Assembly (NCBI GenBank): GCA_903878115.1
Contig: CAIRGO010000057.1
Location: 44,727 to 108,726, forward strand
DNA length: 64,000 nt
Direction: 5' to 3'
Origin: Akkermansiaceae bacterium
Lineage (GTDB): Bacteria > Verrucomicrobiota > Verrucomicrobiia > Verrucomicrobiales > Akkermansiaceae
The notes below the pieces were generated by a model. That model saw only the letters and a list, made by a program, of their open reading frames with translations. It had not been told where the DNA came from and searched no databases. Shown here piece by piece: positions 60,091-64,000 of the stretch (positions within the stretch are counted from its first letter, which is position 1; each line of letters starts with the position of its first letter). Made by a program: the position numbers and the translations under genes.

Positions 60091-62049
60091 TTACTTCACT
60101 GGCTTGAGCTGCCAGTTTTTGATGCTGACGCCGCGGTTGGGAGTGCGTGCGGTGATACTGATCACATTGCGACCCTGCGTTAGTTTCATTTTCAGTGGCT
60201 TGGAGCTTTCCCAAGAGCCATGGGTGTAAGGCATGGCAAAGGGTGCTGGTTCATCGCGGTTGACGCGCACAAGAACCTCCATATTCGGAGATACCGTCGC
60301 GGCCATGCAGGTGAGTTCGTATTCGCCGTCGGCGGGGACTTCGATGTTATACTTGAAAAGCTCCGGGCGCTCGCCAAGGCGGCTGTAGTGAAGTTGATAG
60401 CCCTTATCCCAACTCTTGAGGAACAGGATGCGGTCCGAACTCTTGCGCGGCGAGTAGCAGGCAACTGCGGGTACCGTGATCGTGCCATCTTCCGAAACTT
60501 TAATCTCCTGGTCGGCTTCGGGGATTTCGATATCTTCTCCTTTTTCATCGCCGAGCAATTCATCGGACTCGCCGAGTTTCATGCCGCCGGCCAGTTCGAG
60601 TGCTTTGACCTCGGCCTCCTTGACGACGATCTGCTTTTTGAGCAATGCCAGACTGTCCCAGAAACCACCACCTTTGCTGAATTGGCCACGTGCGATCTTC
60701 ACGTCCTCTTCGCCGAATGCATCACCGATCCACTGGGCGCGACGAACCTGCTGATAGTCGGCCTCGAACTCACGCGACTGCGAGTCGAGCAGGAAATCGA
60801 GCCCGTCCTGCGGGCCGCAATAAGCGACCGACCACCAAGCACCGAGGCAGATCACCCAGCCCTCGGGTGACCAGTGGCACATCGCGCCGTGTGCGGTCTG
60901 CGTCGAGGCGCGGGTGGGAATGCCAAAGGCTCGTGAGGTTAGACGACCGAGGAAAGCACGTCGCCCGCAGATGCCACCGAGGGCAATCTCCATTTGAGGC
61001 CGGGTGCCCAGCGAGGGGTCATGCGTGGTGCTGCAATAGGGCACGTCGCTCTTGATGAAACGTACATAGCGCCACTGGGTATCCTCCGTGGTGATGTGAT
61101 CGGGGCGGTAGTTGCGCATCATTTGTCTTGTCCAGGCAAGATCTTCATTGCTGTATTCGGAATCCGTAATGAAGCGACATTCCCAAGTATTCATATCCTT
61201 GAACGCTGGGTCCAGTTCGCCGTCGAGAAAGGCTTTTTCGTAATGCAGGTAGCGCGGTACTTGGGCAACGCCGGTTTGGGTGTTAAAAACGATGCCGTAT
61301 ACTCCGCCCTTCTTCTTGTCGATCAGCGGGACTGCTGGAATCTCTGCGCCTGCCTCGGCCTCAGCATCGAGCTTCACTGCCTTCGTCTCGGTCTGGAGCC
61401 ACGGCATGTGAATGCTGGTTCCAAGAGCGAGGCGCTGGAAGATACTGCCTACTTCGCGAGCGCGCTCACTGGCTTTGAGAATGGCCTCATACACCTGCAT
61501 CGCCTCGCCGTATTCGCCACCATTGGCGCCACCTGCTTCGAGGATTTGGCGCATCAACGGATCATCCGCGAAAAGTTTTTCTAACAATTTCTCCTCATCA
61601 GGTCCCTGCTGGGCAAACTCCGCCAGTCCACGCGGTGTGCCGTGGTTCAGAATCGCAATCCGCATCAACTTCGGATCGAGGGCGTCTGAGGAAAGCAACG
61701 GCTTGAGGTCGGTGAGCAACGCTCCAGCCGCTTCCATCGCCTCGGTCTGGGTTGTTTCCTTCAATTCATCCAGGGCTTTCTTTTCGGTAGCAGAGCCGTC
61801 TTCTTTATCATTCGGTAAGCCGTTCCATTTGGTGCGGATTTCGAGGAAGCGGGCCTTCTTGGTATCGTTGACGGGAGGCAGGGAGGCAATCACCTCGGCG
61901 CGGAGTGATTCCAGCTCCTTGGTGAATTTCTTTTGCAATTCCTGACCTCGGGCCGTAAGCGGGATTTCGGTCGACTCTGCGGCGCCTGCAAAGGGGGCAA
62001 CGGTGATGGCCAAAAGGGGAAGGATGGTGAATAGGAGTAGGCGTTTCAT
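60091..62049 (-). CDS. Secreted transglutaminase-like protein (true start probably 62049)
   Basis: Signal peptide 'MKRLLLFTILPLLAITVAPFAGAAE'; Cys-His core 'GGICGRRAFLGRLTSRAFGIPTRASTQTAHGAMCHWSPEGWV'. Confidence 0.65.
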   Translation of the reverse strand: MKRLLLFTILPLLAITVAPFAGAAESTEIPLTARGQELQKKFTKELESLRAEVIASLPPVNDTKKARFLEIRTKWNGLPNDKEDGSATEKKALDELKETTQTEAMEAAGALLTDLKPLLSSDALDPKLMRIAILNHGTPRGLAEFAQQGPDEEKLLEKLFADDPLMRQILEAGGANGGEYGEAMQVYEAILKASERAREVGSIFQRLALGTSIHMPWLQTETKAVKLDAEAEAGAEIPAVPLIDKKKGGVYGIVFNTQTGVAQVPRYLHYEKAFLDGELDPAFKDMNTWECRFITDSEYSNEDLAWTRQMMRNYRPDHITTEDTQWRYVRFIKSDVPYCSTTHDPSLGTRPQMEIALGGICGRRAFLGRLTSRAFGIPTRASTQTAHGAMCHWSPEGWVICLGAWWSVAYCGPQDGLDFLLDSQSREFEADYQQVRRAQWIGDAFGEEDVKIARGQFSKGGGFWDSLALLKKQIVVKEAEVKALELAGGMKLGESDELLGDEKGEDIEIPEADQEIKVSEDGTITVPAVACYSPRKSSDRILFLKSWDKGYQLHYSRLGERPELFKYNIEVPADGEYELTCMAATVSPNMEVLVRVNRDEPAPFAMPYTHGSWESSKPLKMKLTQGRNVISITARTPNRGVSIKNWQLKPVK

Positions 62050-62291
62050 GATGAGGAAAGTCAGATGCAATAAACGTCGGCGAGACGCTGTTTCTTTCGT
62101 TGGCGATGCATTGAATGGTGAAATGATGCGTTTTATCATCTTCCCGCGCCAAAGGTGCAACTCTATCCCAGCCTGGGGCATCGCCCCCAAACGCCTCGCC
62201 CGAGTGCAAGTGACGCGACAGTAAAAGGCATTTGTCGTGACGCTACGCGGCACAAGAGATTTTTTGGGGGATTGTGATCCGTGGGATGAAT

Positions 62292-63998
62292 CCCTGATCT
62301 TTATACACATCTCACACGCCGTTTTCCCTTGGTATTTATGCAAAATGGAAATTTCTAAAAATAAAGCTCGTACAAATCATGCAATTGTTTAAATCTTTCT
62401 GTGCGGAATCGCACGACGGATGTCAGAGAGTATCACAGATGAATTTGCTAATGCCGACCTTGGTGACTCGAGGCGCACGCGTCGTCTGTGCAAGGTTTCT
62501 CTCGCTTTGAACGCTGCTCCGACGGCTAGCATTTCTAACGCTTGTGGTGGCTGGGCTGATACGATGGCTGCTTATCGTTTGCTCAATTCGGATGATTTTT
62601 CCGCTGCTGATTTGCTCGCTCCTCATGCTGCTAAGACGTTGGAACGTTGTGCAGATCAGCTTTGTGTTGTGGTCGCTCAGGATACTACGGAGTTTGATTT
62701 TAGTCACATGAAGGAAACTCAGGGGCTTGGTCCTTTGAATGATGAGGGGCGTAGGGATTTTTTTATGCATTCTCTTTATGCTGTCTCTGAGCAGGGGTTG
62801 CCTCTGGGGTTGCTGGATGCGAAAATCATCAATCGAGACGATGCTTCTTTCCGTTCTACGGGGAAGCGGAAGCAAATGGCGATTGAGGATAAGGAGAGTT
62901 ATCGGTGGGTGGAGGGATACCGCCGGACTACGCAGCTGGCGCGGGAAATTCCGGGGTGTGAAGTTTTTTCTGTGAGTGATCGTGAGGGGGATATTTTCGA
63001 GGTTTATGCGGATTGGTTAGAGGCGAAGGAGCATGAGCAAGGGGCGGCGGAGTGGATCATTCGTGCGAATCAAAACCGGGCTTTAGTCAATGTTGTGGAT
63101 GGCGATTCGGATAAACTTTTCTCTGTTTTAGAGGCGGCGGCGGCGCTTGGTGAGATCGAGTTCGATGTGCGAGCTCATAGCGGCACGAAGAAGATGGACG
63201 GCAAGTGGGTGAAGACCAAGCGAAGTGCGCACAGGGTGCAGCAGGTGGTGAGGGCGATGAAGATTACGCCGCGCACGCCGTATCGTAAGGGGAAGCGGCT
63301 CAAGGAGGTTTCGTTTTGGGCGATTTTGGCGGAGGAGGGAAATCCGGCTGCGGGTGAGGAGCCAGTTCGTTGGTTGTTGCTGACGAGTAAGGAGGTTGTG
63401 ACTTTTGATGATGCGCGGCGGATCATTGAGTTGTATCTGCGCCGCTGGGATATTGAGGTGTTTCATAGGGTGCTGAAAACGGGCTGCCGGGTGGAACGTA
63501 TTCAGTTGATGAGTGCGGAGGCGTTGATCCGTGCGGTTACGATTTATGCGGTGGTTGCTTGGCGGATCTTGTATTTTACGCATCTTGGGCGTGAGTGCCC
63601 GGAGATGCCGTGCGGGTGTGTATTTCAAGATTCTGAATGGAAAGCGGCGTGTGCGGTAGTGAAACGACCACGTGAGAAAGGTGAGCCAAGTCTTGAGGAG
63701 ATGATCCGAATCGTTGGCAAGCTGGGAGGGCATCTTGGTCGGAAAGGCGATGGGATGCCCGGGCCGCAGTGTATTTGGCAAGGATTGGCGCGAGTGAGGG
63801 ATTTCGCCATCGCGTGGGATGTGTATCAGGTGTGAGGGGGAGGTAAGCGGGGTGTTTAGGCGATCATGAATGGTCGTCCGCTTTGCGTTTCCCAGATGCG
63901 AGATGGGGGAAATGCTGTTTGCGTGACGAGTATCTACGCATCGAAATTCCAGCAAGCATCGCCTGCGGCTGCAAGTATTTTGTGTATAAAGATCAGGG
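62292..63998 (+). mobile_element. IS4-family, IS50-like insertion sequence, apparently complete
   Basis: TIRs CCCTGATCTTTATACACA at 62292 and its inverted copy TGTGTATAAAGATCAGGG ending at 63998; resembles IS50 ends (CTGACTCTTATACACA). Confidence 0.9.
62420..63835 (+). CDS. IS4-family (Tn5/IS50-like) transposase, uninterrupted
   Basis: 'ADLGDSRRTRRLCKVSLALNAAPTASISNACGGWADTMAAYRLLNSDDFSAADLLAPH', 'VVAQDTTEFDF', 'IELYLRRWDIEVFHRVLKTGCRVERIQL' (YREK-like region). Confidence 0.95.
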   Translation: MSESITDEFANADLGDSRRTRRLCKVSLALNAAPTASISNACGGWADTMAAYRLLNSDDFSAADLLAPHAAKTLERCADQLCVVVAQDTTEFDFSHMKETQGLGPLNDEGRRDFFMHSLYAVSEQGLPLGLLDAKIINRDDASFRSTGKRKQMAIEDKESYRWVEGYRRTTQLAREIPGCEVFSVSDREGDIFEVYADWLEAKEHEQGAAEWIIRANQNRALVNVVDGDSDKLFSVLEAAAALGEIEFDVRAHSGTKKMDGKWVKTKRSAHRVQQVVRAMKITPRTPYRKGKRLKEVSFWAILAEEGNPAAGEEPVRWLLLTSKEVVTFDDARRIIELYLRRWDIEVFHRVLKTGCRVERIQLMSAEALIRAVTIYAVVAWRILYFTHLGRECPEMPCGCVFQDSEWKAACAVVKRPREKGEPSLEEMIRIVGKLGGHLGRKGDGMPGPQCIWQGLARVRDFAIAWDVYQV

Positions 63999-64000
63999 TT

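Noticed and set aside
62050-62343. N-terminal extension of the transglutaminase-like ORF up to 62343
   Set aside because: It would start inside the IS50-like element and has no signal peptide; Met at 62049 begins a clear signal peptide.

Overview
The window looks like a chromosomal segment from a Verrucomicrobia-like bacterium. The evidence is a TGTTC-N4-GAACA LexA-type box upstream of recA, five secreted sulfatases, and an ECF sigma factor coupled to a Ser/Thr kinase. Housekeeping content includes recA, rnpB, tRNA-Thr(CGU), rnhB, a yraN-like gene, miaB, nadA and fabF. Other gene blocks are a malQ / sugar transporter / LacI locus, an ExbB-ExbD-TonB-like operon, HtrA, a beta-CASP MBL hydrolase, TPR proteins and a probable Tat-exported archaemetzincin. 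The most interesting accessory block is a tightly coupled minus-strand cluster at about 48.2-55.8 kb. It holds a desaturase, an FAD amine oxidase-like protein, DUF1365, two CFA-synthase-like methyltransferases, DUF2062 and DUF1295 proteins, and small proteins of unknown function; it probably makes a modified membrane fatty acid. Mobile DNA comprises a decayed ISL3 element, a decayed ISAs1-type element with a DUF4338 (DruA-like) N-terminus, and an apparently intact IS4/IS50-like element; all three have recognisable terminal inverted repeats. A toxin-antitoxin pair lies between two ~254-bp direct repeats. No CRISPR array or phage was found. All calls come from reading the sequence and the supplied translations; no database search was run.
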